From: an uncultured Ignavibacteriota bacterium
GTDB taxonomy: Bacteria; Bacteroidota; Ignavibacteria; UBA10030; UBA8401
Length of the DNA: 64,000 nt
Reading direction: 5' to 3'
NCBI GenBank assembly: GCA_903884005.1
Contig: CAISDA010000013.1
Span: 106,037-170,036 of the forward strand
A program made the translations under genes and the position numbers. Position 1 is the stretch's first letter. Each line of letters opens with the position of its first letter. Below the pieces are notes generated by a model. It was not told the origin of the DNA and did no database searches. It worked only from the letters and a program-made list of their open reading frames with translations. Below are positions 35,508 to 43,887 of the stretch, piece after piece.

Positions 35508-36053
35508 ATGAAGAATAAAATAGTTACGATATCTAATTTATTAAGCTCCAGCCGCATCGTGCTGCTGCTGCCTCTCATGGCGGTGCTGTTCGGGACATCG
35601 TGGCCGCATAAGCGCATCTATGCCATCATCATCATCGTGATCGGAATGGTGACCGATTCGCTCGACGGATATTTCGCACGCAAGTTCGACGAAGTCTCAG
35701 AACTTGGCAAGGTCATCGATCCGCTTGCGGACAAGATATGCATTGCCGCGATCGTCGTGATTCTGGCCCTGCTGCAGGGCATTCCGATGTGGTATATGTA
35801 TGTCGTCCTCGGACGCGATGTGCTGATCTTCGTCGCGGGGCTGTATGTCCAGCAAAGGAAAGGCATCGTGCTCGTTTCCACAATGTCTGGCAAAGTGGCT
35901 GTTGTGTTCATTGCCTTGACGCTGACGTTTGCGCTTCTGGGCAATCAGTTCTTCGCTCCGGCGGTTGAATTGTTTCTGTGGATCAGCATCGTGTCCATGG
36001 CGTTTTCCGTGTTCGTCTATGCAAAAAGATTTTTTGCCGTCATCCGATCATAA
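35508..36053 (+). CDS. pgsA: CDP-alcohol phosphatidyltransferase, likely phosphatidylglycerophosphate synthase
   Basis: Membrane enzyme of 181 aa with about five to six helices. The CDP-alcohol phosphotransferase signature is complete: DGYFARKFDEVSELGKVIDPLADK carries the D-G-x2-A-R-x8-G-x3-D-x3-D pattern that binds two metal ions. The start MKNKIVTISNLLSSSRIVLLLP is typical of PgsA, which condenses CDP-diacylglycerol and glycerol 3-phosphate in anionic phospholipid synthesis. Phosphatidylinositol or cardiolipin relatives cannot be fully excluded. It lies in the nadB-mutL run with 3 bp to the upstream gene. Confidence 0.88.
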   Translation: MKNKIVTISNLLSSSRIVLLLPLMAVLFGTSWPHKRIYAIIIIVIGMVTDSLDGYFARKFDEVSELGKVIDPLADKICIAAIVVILALLQGIPMWYMYVVLGRDVLIFVAGLYVQQRKGIVLVSTMSGKVAVVFIALTLTFALLGNQFFAPAVELFLWISIVSMAFSVFVYAKRFFAVIRS

Positions 36054-36124
36054 TTCGAGTTATTCATCTTCCTGAACATCGTTCGTCCGGGACATTGTTG
36101 TTACCTTACTCACACACGACACCT

Positions 36125-37075
36125 ATGGGCTTTTTCGATAAATTAAAACTTTCCAGGCTTAAAGAGGGCCTGACAAAGACACGCGATGCGATCGTCACCA
36201 AAGTGACGAAACTCATCTACGCTAAAGGAACGGTGGACGACGAGTTTCTGGAACAGCTCGAAGAGATACTGATCGGCGGAGATGTCGGCGTCGCAACATC
36301 GCAAACGATCATCGAATCGATCAAGGCGCGCGTAAAAACTCAGCGGTACGAAACGCCGGAAGAACTGAACACGCTCGTCCGCGATGAGATCGCCTCGGGG
36401 CTGATCGGTTCGCTCAAAACGAACGGCACCGATCCGTTCGATCTGCCCGCCGGCAAGAAGCCGTACGTGATCATGGTCGTTGGCGTGAACGGGGTCGGTA
36501 AAACGACAACGATCGGGAAACTTGCGCACAACTATAAAAATGCGGGCAAGAGCGTGCTCATCGGCGCCGCAGACACGTTTCGTGCCGCAGCGAACGAACA
36601 ACTCGAGATATGGGCGAAACGCGCGGGTGTCCCGATCGTCCAGCAGCTGCAGGGCGCCGATCCTGCCGCGGTGGCATTCGACACGTTGAAGTCGGCGCAG
36701 TCGCGTGACATCGATGTCGTCATCATAGACACGGCCGGCCGGCTGCACACCAAAACAAATCTGATGGAAGAGCTTAAGAAGATACAGCGAGTGATGAAAA
36801 AATGCGTGCCCGACGCCCCTCACGAAGCGCTGCTGGTGCTCGATGCGACCACGGGGCAAAATGCGATACAACAGGCGAAGCTGTTTCATCAGGCCATCGG
36901 GTTGACCGGATTGGTGGTGACAAAACTGGACGGCACTGCGAAGGGCGGCATTGTTCTCTCGATCAGCCAATCGATGAAACTCCCCGTCCGTTTTATCGGC
37001 GTGGGCGAGCAGATAGACGATTTGCAGCCGTTCGATTCGCAAAAATTCATCGAAGCATTATTTGAAAAGGAATAA
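36125..37075 (+). CDS. ftsY: Signal recognition particle receptor FtsY
   Basis: SRP-receptor GTPase of 316 aa that docks ribosome-nascent chain complexes at the membrane. The start is set at the ATG at 36125 (MGFFDKLKLSRLKEGL), the standard N domain; the track's 35978 start runs back into pgsA. The NG GTPase motifs are all present: GVNGVGKTTTIGKLA (P-loop), ADTFRAAANEQLEIW, IDTAGRLHTKTNLMEELKKI and VTKLDGTAKGG. The acidic A domain is absent, as is common outside gamma-proteobacteria. Next gene begins 8 bp downstream. Confidence 0.97.
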   Translation: MGFFDKLKLSRLKEGLTKTRDAIVTKVTKLIYAKGTVDDEFLEQLEEILIGGDVGVATSQTIIESIKARVKTQRYETPEELNTLVRDEIASGLIGSLKTNGTDPFDLPAGKKPYVIMVVGVNGVGKTTTIGKLAHNYKNAGKSVLIGAADTFRAAANEQLEIWAKRAGVPIVQQLQGADPAAVAFDTLKSAQSRDIDVVIIDTAGRLHTKTNLMEELKKIQRVMKKCVPDAPHEALLVLDATTGQNAIQQAKLFHQAIGLTGLVVTKLDGTAKGGIVLSISQSMKLPVRFIGVGEQIDDLQPFDSQKFIEALFEKE

Positions 37076-37083
37076 CACACACA

Positions 37084-38103
37084 ATGAATCTTTCCTGGTA
37101 TCGGTATGACCTGGCGTTGAAACACGTGTTCAGGATCTCACGGAGCGCGCGGACGACAATACCGATCGTGCTGCTGGAGATCGAACACGACGGCATCATC
37201 GGATACGGCGAAGCATCGCCCAATGTCCGTTATGGAGAAACACAGGAGACGGTGGAGGCATTTTTTGCGAAAGTGGACCTCGAACGCTACGAGTCGCCGT
37301 TCCTCATCGACGACATACTCCAGTACACCGACGCCCTGGACACACACAACACCGCTGCGAAATGCGCCGTCGATATTGCGCTGCACGACTGGGTCGGCAA
37401 AAAGCTCGGCGTGCCGTTATACCGGCTCTGGGGGTTGAATCCGGACAACACACCGCTCTGTTCGTTCACGATCGGCATCGATACGGCTGACGTGGTCAGA
37501 CAAAAAGTGATCGAAGCCGAAGCATATCCCATACTGAAGATCAAAGTCGGCCTGGACAATGACGAAGAGATCATTCGCACGATCCGCTCGGTGACGGACA
37601 AAGTAATCCGCGTTGATGCAAACGAAGGCTGGAAGGACAAACATCTGGCCCTGGAGCGCATCAAATTCCTGCAGGACAACAATGTTGAGTTCATCGAACA
37701 GCCGATGCCGGCGGCGCAATTCGACGACATCAAATGGCTTCGGGACAGGGTGTCCATGCCGATCATCGCCGACGAAAGCGTCGTCCGCCTTTCCGATCTT
37801 CCGATGCTGGCGCAGGCATACGACGGCATCAACATTAAATTGCAAAAATGCACCGGCGTGCGGGAGGCAATGCGCATGATCAGCACCGCGCGCGCGCTCG
37901 GCATGAAGGTGATGCTCGGATGCATGATCGAAAGCGCCGTCGGCGTAGCGGCCGCAGCTCATCTGTCGCCGCTCATCGATTATGCCGATCTTGACGGCAA
38001 TGTGCTCATCAGCAACGATCCGTTCGACGGCGTGCGCAACATCAATGGCATGCTCCGGCTCGATCTGCAGCCGGGGCTCGGCGTTCATAAAAAAATTCTC
38101 TAA
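37084..38103 (+). CDS. Dipeptide epimerase (L-Ala-D/L-Glu epimerase type), enolase superfamily
   Basis: Muconate-lactonizing subgroup enolase protein of 339 aa. The N-terminal cap contains GYGEASPNVRYGE. Barrel residues are in order: Lys pair in LKIKVG (about residue 159), metal ligands in VDANEGW (Asp), FIEQPMP (Glu) and IIADESV (Asp), and the second catalytic Lys in INIKLQKCTG (about 259). DLDGNVLISNDPF closes the site. Relatives epimerise L-Ala-D-Glu from murein recycling, or other dipeptides; the specificity here is not determined. It is placed between ftsY and mutL with 8 and 16 bp gaps. Confidence 0.9.
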   Translation: MNLSWYRYDLALKHVFRISRSARTTIPIVLLEIEHDGIIGYGEASPNVRYGETQETVEAFFAKVDLERYESPFLIDDILQYTDALDTHNTAAKCAVDIALHDWVGKKLGVPLYRLWGLNPDNTPLCSFTIGIDTADVVRQKVIEAEAYPILKIKVGLDNDEEIIRTIRSVTDKVIRVDANEGWKDKHLALERIKFLQDNNVEFIEQPMPAAQFDDIKWLRDRVSMPIIADESVVRLSDLPMLAQAYDGINIKLQKCTGVREAMRMISTARALGMKVMLGCMIESAVGVAAAAHLSPLIDYADLDGNVLISNDPFDGVRNINGMLRLDLQPGLGVHKKIL

Positions 38104-38119
38104 CGATAGGCCACATTAT

Positions 38120-39979
38120 TTGTCTGCTACGATAAACATACTGCCAACATCGTTGGCCAATAAAATAGCCGCAGGGGAGGTTGTGCAGCGCCCCGAATCG
38201 GTTGTAAAAGAACTGCTGGAAAATTCAATCGACGCCCACGCGCGCTCCATCGCCGTGACGATCAAGGACGGCGGCAAGACGCTCATACAGATCGCCGACG
38301 ACGGCCTCGGCATGAACGAAGAGGATGCATCGCTCTCGTTCCTTCGGCATGCCACGAGTAAGATCGCATCGTATGACGATCTTGAATGCATACGCACGCT
38401 GGGGTTCCGGGGCGAAGCGCTGGCAAGCATTGCCGCCGTTGCGCAGGTGGAATTGAAAACGCGCCGTAGCGACGACGATGCCGGCACGCTGATACGGATC
38501 GCCGACGGCGTCATCCAGGAGCAGTCGAAGACCGGCATGTCGCGCGGCACGACGATCACGGTGAAAAATCTTTTTTTTAACACCCCCGCGCGGCGCCATT
38601 TCATGAAATCGAACAGCACCGAATTTAAGCATATCTACGACGCTGTGCAGCGCATCGCCCTTTCCCATCCGGATATTGCGATCGAGTTTACGAGCGACGG
38701 CGACGCGATCGCAAACTTGCCTGTCGGATCGATGGACGACAGGATAAAGAATCTGTTCGGCGAACGGTTATTTTCGACGCTCATCCCAATCGAAGAGCGC
38801 ACGGAACTTATCAACGTCACAGGATATATCGGCAAGCCGAATTTTGCGCGAAAATCGAAGGCGGAACAATTCATCTTCCTGAACGGACGGTTCATCATCA
38901 GCCGCTCGCTCAATCATGCCATCTACTCGGGGTACGAACACCTCGTAGAAAAGGGAAACTTTCCGTTCTACGTGCTGTCGCTCGAACTCGATCCGCACAA
39001 AGTGGATGTGAACGTGCATCCATCGAAGATGGAGGTGAAATTTTCGGACGAACAGAGCATCTACAGGATCGTGATGGCCGTTGTCCGCCGCGCGCTCGGC
39101 GAACAAGAAGTGATCCCATCGGTCGAGTTTCAACAGCCAGGGTCGAGTCCGGCGCACCGGCAGACGTTCGGCTCGTTCCAGCATGCGGAGTATCCTCGTT
39201 TCGCAAATTTTCCGCCGATCGCTCCGAGTCCGTTCACTAACACACCGCTTGATGCACGGCCGGGTGGAGACGCTCAGCCGGGCAGGACGACGCCCTTCGG
39301 CCTAAACCAGGAACCGCTATTTTCTACACTCGATATACCTTCCGGCAGCATTCAATACGATGGTGCACCGGTGGCGCTCACGATGGACCGAATCATACCT
39401 GGCCAGAACGACACCGTAGCGATCTGGCAGCTTCATAATAAATACATCCTGACGCAGATACGCACGGGACTCATGATCGTCGACCAGCATGTGGCGCACG
39501 AACGCATACTCTACGAACGCGCACAATCCCGATTTCAAAACGCCGTTCCGTCATCCCAACAGCTGCTCTTCCCGCATACCATGACGTTGACGCCGGGCGA
39601 TTTTGCATTGGCAAAGGAGCTCATCCCCGATCTGGAACTGCTCGGATTTCAGGTGAAGGTGTTCGGTAAGAACACGCTTGTGCTCGAAGGCGTACCGCCC
39701 GACGTGAAGGCGGGGAGCGAAGCGACCATCCTTCAGGATATTGTTGACGAATTTAAAAATAACCAAAACCGTATCGTGCTCGATGCCCGAGACAATCTTG
39801 CAAAATCATTTTCATGCAAGGCTGCTATCAAGGCGGGAGATAAACTGACGGAATTGGAGATGCGGTCGCTGATCGATCAGCTCTTCGGCACGTCGATGCC
39901 GTATGTCTGTCCTCACGGAAGGCCGGTCATTGTGAAAGTGGCCTTATCGGAGTTGGACCGGCGCTTCATGAGGACGTAA
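38120..39979 (+). CDS. mutL: DNA mismatch repair protein MutL
   Basis: MutL of 619 aa. The start is the TTG at 38120 (MSATINILPTSLANKIAAGEVV), with agg 9 nt upstream and just 16 bp after the epimerase stop; the track start lies inside that gene. GHKL ATPase motifs: ELLENSIDA, DDGLGMN, RHATSKI and TLGFRGEALASI. The C-terminal domain has DQHVAHERILYE, matching the metal-dependent nicking endonuclease motif DQHA-x2-E-x4-E with Ala to Val, plus SCKAAIKAG and VCPHGRP metal-site motifs. It should therefore nick the mismatched strand itself, as in species without MutH. Last gene of the nadB run. Confidence 0.95.
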   Translation: MSATINILPTSLANKIAAGEVVQRPESVVKELLENSIDAHARSIAVTIKDGGKTLIQIADDGLGMNEEDASLSFLRHATSKIASYDDLECIRTLGFRGEALASIAAVAQVELKTRRSDDDAGTLIRIADGVIQEQSKTGMSRGTTITVKNLFFNTPARRHFMKSNSTEFKHIYDAVQRIALSHPDIAIEFTSDGDAIANLPVGSMDDRIKNLFGERLFSTLIPIEERTELINVTGYIGKPNFARKSKAEQFIFLNGRFIISRSLNHAIYSGYEHLVEKGNFPFYVLSLELDPHKVDVNVHPSKMEVKFSDEQSIYRIVMAVVRRALGEQEVIPSVEFQQPGSSPAHRQTFGSFQHAEYPRFANFPPIAPSPFTNTPLDARPGGDAQPGRTTPFGLNQEPLFSTLDIPSGSIQYDGAPVALTMDRIIPGQNDTVAIWQLHNKYILTQIRTGLMIVDQHVAHERILYERAQSRFQNAVPSSQQLLFPHTMTLTPGDFALAKELIPDLELLGFQVKVFGKNTLVLEGVPPDVKAGSEATILQDIVDEFKNNQNRIVLDARDNLAKSFSCKAAIKAGDKLTELEMRSLIDQLFGTSMPYVCPHGRPVIVKVALSELDRRFMRT

Positions 39980-40013
39980 TCGGATAGAATATGCCGTATT
40001 CGGATATGTATTG

Positions 40014-40055
40014 TAGGGCGAGATGGTATCTCGCCCGCACCGCGAAGCGGTGCAA
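40014..40055. repeat. Intergenic hairpin repeat, copy 1
   Basis: Two adjacent hairpins: gggcgagat/atctcgccc (40016-40036, loop ggt) and gcaccgc/gcggtgc (40037-40053, loop gaa). The same sequence recurs with changes at 42991-43034 after the S9 peptidase gene. REP-like; also able to act as a terminator for mutL. Confidence 0.6.
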
Positions 40056-40094
40056 GTTGCAAGGAAATTTTCAATTTTTACTACAAGGAAAACC

Positions 40095-42923
40095 ATGAAG
40101 CATATATATTTTACATTGTTGTTATTCACTGCCGCGTCCCTGCTTGCTCAACCCGTGCAGAAGAAACCGATCACGCACGATGTGTACGATTCCTGGAAAA
40201 AGATCGCGGGCGAATCAATATCCCAGAACGGTCAATGGATCGGATATACGCTTGAAGCGCAGGAAGGCGACGCCAATCTCGTCATTGCACCGCGCAACGC
40301 TTCGCGGTACGATACAATCCCGCGCGGCATCGGAGCGCGGTTCACGGTGAACTCCGATTTCTGCGCATTCTCCATCAAACCGTTCTACAAGGACATACGC
40401 AAAGCGCGCATCGACAAAAAAAAACCGGCAGACATGCCGAAAGATTCACTCGGCATTCTCCGTCTGAGTGATCTGACGATTGTTAAAATTCCGCGCGTGA
40501 TGTCGTTCAAATTTCCGGAAAAGGGATCGGGATGGATCGCGTACCTGCTCGAGAAAGACGCTGCGGCAGCCGATACGGCAAAGAAAAAAGAGGCCGTTAA
40601 AAAAGCCGATGATGCAGATGCATCGGATGCTGCGGGCGACGACAAGGACGCGAAGGATGAAAAAGGGACGACGCTGACCGTTCGCCATCTGGCAAGCGGC
40701 AGGGATACGGCATTTCAATTCGTATCCGACTATATTTTTACAAAAGACGGATCGCGGCTGCTGTTTTCGTCGACCGGAAACGACTCGACCGTGAAAGCCG
40801 GAGTCTTTTGCTTCGATACGAAACAATGGACGCTCGACACGCTCAGTGCCGGGAAAGGCAAATACAAGCAGCTGGCATTTGACGATGACGGCGTCCAGGC
40901 GGCATTCGTCGCCGATAAGGACACCTCAAAAGCGAAGCAGCGTTTCTTCTCCTTGTATTACTGGCAGATGTCTGATAAAAACGCATCGGTGCTTGCGGAC
41001 ACAAACACGGAAGGATTCAAGAAGCATTGGCTGATCAGCGAGAACGGCAAGCTGACATTTTCGAAAGATGGCAGTCGACTGTATTTTGGAACCGCGCCGA
41101 TCCCGATGCCGGAGGATACGACACTCTACGAATCCGAGACGGCCAAGCTGGACGTATGGAATTGGCAGGATCCGCTGCTCCAGTCGCAGCAGGTGAAAAG
41201 TCTTGATGAAGAAAAAAAACGTTCGTATACGGCAGTGATGCATTTGAAGAAACACCGTTTTATTCAATTAGGCGATCTTGGGCTGCCGACGGTGGTACTG
41301 GGTGGTGAAGGGAACGCCGAAATTGCCCTTGGTCTCTCGGCACTGCCATACAGACAACTGATATCGTGGGACGGTGAAAACTATACCGACGCCTATCTGA
41401 TCGACGTAAAAACCGGCGAGGCGAAAAAGATACTCGAAAAAATCAAGGGCAAGCCGGGACTTTCGCCTGATTCCCGCTACGTGTTGTGGTATGATGAAAA
41501 GCTCATGCAATGGTTCACGCACAATGTGAGGACGGATGTCGTCACTAATATCACGCAGGCGATCACTGTTCCGCTGTACAATGAATTGAACGACATTCCG
41601 GATGACCCGAATGCGTATGGCACATGCGGATGGTCTCAGGACGATCAGTCGGTCCTTATCTATGATAAATACGACATCTGGAGCGTCGATCCGCAGGGCA
41701 AGAAGCCACTGGTCAACGTGACACAAGGAATGGGAAGGAAGTCGAAGCTCGTGTTCCGTTACGTCCGTTTGGACAGTGATGAAAAATTTGTGAAGCCCAC
41801 ACAGCCGCTGTTACTCAAAGCATTCGATGATGTGACAAAGTCGGCAGGGTATTACACTACAACGATCAGTTCATCGGAGGCACCGAAAAAATTGTATATG
41901 GCCGCAGCCGATCTTTCGAATCCCGTGAAAGCGAAGGATACCGACGATCTGTTCTTTGCGAAAAGTTCATTCGTCGATTCACCGGATCTTTATGTGTCGA
42001 CGCTTGCATTCACCGGGATACAGCGGGTCAGCGACTCGAATCCCCAACAGAAAAATTTTCTCTGGGGAACGGTGGAACAGTTCAATTGGGTGGCGGGTGA
42101 CGGCAAGCCGCTGGACGGGTTGTTGTATAAACCGGAAAATTTCGATCCGAAAAATAAATATCCCATGATCGTGTATTTTTACGAACGCAATGCCGATCAG
42201 CTGCACCGGTATTGGGCGCCTGCGCCGAGTGCATCGACGATCAGCGCGTCGGTCTACGCCAGTAACGGATACATCGTCTTCATACCGGATATCCGGTACG
42301 AGATCGGCTATCCCGGCAAAAGCGCGCTTGAGTGCATCGTGCCGGGAACACTCAAATTGATATCGATGGGATTCGTGGACAGTTCCCGCATAGCCATTCA
42401 GGGGCAGAGCTGGGGCGGATATCAGGTTGCATATCTTGCAACACACACGCACATGTTCCGGGCAGCCGGCGCCGGCGCGGCCGTGTCCAATATGACAAGC
42501 GCATACGGCGGCATACGCTGGGAATCGGGCGTGAGCCGCATGATGCAGTACGAGCATCAGCAAAGCCGCATAGGCGGGACACTGTGGGAAAAGCCGCTGC
42601 TGTATATTGAAAATTCACCGCTCTTCAGTGCGCCATACTGTACCACGCCGCTGCTGCTGATGAACAATGACGCCGACGGCGCGGTGCCGTGGTATCAGGG
42701 CATCGAGTTTTTCACTGCGCTGCGGCGCCTTGGCAAGCCGGCTTGGATGCTGGTGTATAATAATGAAGCGCACAATTTAGTGGAGCGAAGAAATCGCAAG
42801 GATTTGTCCATCCGCATGATGCAATTTTTCGACCATTATTTGAAGGATGCGCCGATGCCCGTGTGGATGAAGACAGGAGTGCCGGCGATCGAGAAGGGAA
42901 AGACACTGGGATTGGACTATTAA
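40095..42923 (+). CDS. Secreted S9 family prolyl oligopeptidase-like peptidase
   Basis: Exported serine peptidase of 942 aa from the ATG at 40095 (aagga upstream; MKHIYFTLLLFTAASLLAQ signal). A long beta-propeller region leads to the alpha/beta-hydrolase domain. The nucleophile is the Ser in IQGQSWGGYQVAY (about residue 775), the acid is in MNNDADGAVPW, and the His is in YNNEAHNLVERRN. An unusual Asp/Lys/Ala-rich linker (KKADDADASDAAGDDKDAK) sits at about residue 170. Such enzymes degrade proline-containing peptides in the periplasm or outside. The gene stands alone and is flanked by two copies of the same hairpin repeat. Confidence 0.9.
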   Translation: MKHIYFTLLLFTAASLLAQPVQKKPITHDVYDSWKKIAGESISQNGQWIGYTLEAQEGDANLVIAPRNASRYDTIPRGIGARFTVNSDFCAFSIKPFYKDIRKARIDKKKPADMPKDSLGILRLSDLTIVKIPRVMSFKFPEKGSGWIAYLLEKDAAAADTAKKKEAVKKADDADASDAAGDDKDAKDEKGTTLTVRHLASGRDTAFQFVSDYIFTKDGSRLLFSSTGNDSTVKAGVFCFDTKQWTLDTLSAGKGKYKQLAFDDDGVQAAFVADKDTSKAKQRFFSLYYWQMSDKNASVLADTNTEGFKKHWLISENGKLTFSKDGSRLYFGTAPIPMPEDTTLYESETAKLDVWNWQDPLLQSQQVKSLDEEKKRSYTAVMHLKKHRFIQLGDLGLPTVVLGGEGNAEIALGLSALPYRQLISWDGENYTDAYLIDVKTGEAKKILEKIKGKPGLSPDSRYVLWYDEKLMQWFTHNVRTDVVTNITQAITVPLYNELNDIPDDPNAYGTCGWSQDDQSVLIYDKYDIWSVDPQGKKPLVNVTQGMGRKSKLVFRYVRLDSDEKFVKPTQPLLLKAFDDVTKSAGYYTTTISSSEAPKKLYMAAADLSNPVKAKDTDDLFFAKSSFVDSPDLYVSTLAFTGIQRVSDSNPQQKNFLWGTVEQFNWVAGDGKPLDGLLYKPENFDPKNKYPMIVYFYERNADQLHRYWAPAPSASTISASVYASNGYIVFIPDIRYEIGYPGKSALECIVPGTLKLISMGFVDSSRIAIQGQSWGGYQVAYLATHTHMFRAAGAGAAVSNMTSAYGGIRWESGVSRMMQYEHQQSRIGGTLWEKPLLYIENSPLFSAPYCTTPLLLMNNDADGAVPWYQGIEFFTALRRLGKPAWMLVYNNEAHNLVERRNRKDLSIRMMQFFDHYLKDAPMPVWMKTGVPAIEKGKTLGLDY

Positions 42924-42990
42924 GAAGCGTTCAATGCGCATGCAGAAATTATTTCTGCTGAAGAACCGGGGCGGTTGCATTGGTGCGCAT

Positions 42991-43034
42991 GCAGGGCGAG
43001 ACGTTATCTCGCCCGCTCGAGCGAAGCGGTGCTA
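42991..43034. repeat. Intergenic hairpin repeat, copy 2
   Basis: agggcgaga...tctcgcccgc and gagcgaagcggtgc repeat the copy at 40014-40055. The first hairpin is conserved with gggcgaga (42994-43001) and tctcgccc (43007-43014); the second keeps its right arm gcggtgc but has a changed left arm. Confidence 0.6.
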
Positions 43035-43090
43035 GTTTCTGCGAGTTACGTAAGAAGCGTTAATCTCCAACTACTATTGCGAGGCACATC

Positions 43091-43372
43091 ATGGTATCAG
43101 CAATTGTGTTATTGACCGTGGCACGAGACAGGATCACGCCGCTCGCGGAGCAGCTTGCAGACTTGCCGGGAATATCGGAGGTTCATTCGGTCGCGGGGAA
43201 ATACGATCTTGTGGCGATCATCCGCGTTTCGGACAATGAGCAGTTGGCGCACCTGGTAACGGAAAAAATACGAGCGCTGGACGGCATTGAAAAATCGGAG
43301 ACGCTCATTGCATTCCGCGTCTATTCGAAGCACGATCTTGACAACATCTTTTCAATAGGCATGGAGCAATAA
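43091..43372 (+). CDS. Stand-alone Lrp/AsnC ligand-binding (RAM) domain protein
   Basis: A 93-aa protein made only of the effector-binding domain of Lrp/AsnC regulators: MVSAIVLLTVARDRI, GISEVHSVAGKYDLVAIIRVSD and GIEKSETLIAFRVYSK follow the betaalphabeta-betaalphabeta ferredoxin-like pattern. The usual N-terminal helix-turn-helix is missing, and no frame upstream supplies one. Stand-alone RAM proteins form dimers or larger rings and may bind amino acids or modulate other regulators. cgaggc lies before the ATG. No partner regulator is adjacent. Confidence 0.85.
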   Translation: MVSAIVLLTVARDRITPLAEQLADLPGISEVHSVAGKYDLVAIIRVSDNEQLAHLVTEKIRALDGIEKSETLIAFRVYSKHDLDNIFSIGMEQ

Positions 43373-43489
43373 ACGGCGTCGGAGTAAGTTCAAGGTATTA
43401 ATGGCCCCGATCTCATTTACAGCCGAAGCAAGCTTCGGGGTACTGGCCCCGAAAGGGAATAAACGGCGACGGACTGAGCTCACGTGTAT
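43368..43489. repeat. Imperfect 31-bp direct repeats with internal hairpin
   Basis: aataaacggcgtcgga(g)... at 43368-43398 recurs as aataaacggcgacgga... at 43458-43489 with a few changes. Between them is a hairpin ccgaagc/gcttcgg (43423-43438), and ggccccga occurs twice. The first copy includes the stop codon of the RAM gene, so a small tandem duplication at the gene end is likely. Confidence 0.5.
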
Positions 43490-43548
43490 GGCATGGGCGG
43501 GTGGACACATGGACGATGCATTATTTTTCCCGGTGCGTCCTGAAACTC

Positions 43549-43577
43549 TTGCATCGAACGCATAAATTTATTATATT
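43549..43577 (+). promoter_or_regulatory. Promoter of tRNA-Lys
   Basis: TTGCAT (43549-43554) and TATATT (43572-43577) are 17 bp apart and end 16 bp before the tRNA. Spacing and position fit a sigma70-type promoter. Confidence 0.65.
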
Positions 43578-43593
43578 TAGTTTCACTTTTGGA

Positions 43594-43665
43594 GAGCGCG
43601 TAGCTCAGCGGTAGAGCATCTCCCTTTTAAGGAGAGGGTCGATGGTTCGAGACCATCCGCGCTCA
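43594..43665 (+). tRNA. tRNA-Lys (anticodon UUU)
   Basis: A 72-nt class I tRNA. The acceptor arms gagcgcg and cgcgctc pair perfectly, and the discriminator is A. The anticodon stem tctcc/ggaga holds cttttaa, giving UUU. D arm gctcagcggtagagc and T loop ttcgaga are normal. CCA is not encoded. Confidence 0.95.
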
Positions 43666-43668
43666 CGA

Positions 43669-43709
43669 AAACACCCTCATTCTAGTCCAGGATGTGGGTG
43701 TTTTTTTTT
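43669..43709 (+). terminator. Intrinsic terminator of tRNA-Lys
   Basis: aacaccctcat pairs with atgtgggtgtt (small internal irregularity) and is followed by nine T residues. Confidence 0.82.
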
Positions 43710-43887
43710 ATACGCTTTTTCCGAAGACAACTCAACTGTTCGGAAAGATCAATAGTCGTGAGTATTCGTCTTCTTACTCTCTTTAAACTTTCGCATTATA
43801 TTGTGTTTCCAACAATATCTGTGCTCAGATACATTTACAACATTAGTTTGTGCACCGTCGTCTAACAATATAAATAAGGAGGTTCCG

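Noticed and set aside
36143-37042. 299-aa minus-strand ORF
   Set aside because: Complement of ftsY, whose motifs are complete; the antisense product is His/Arg-rich and unrecognisable.
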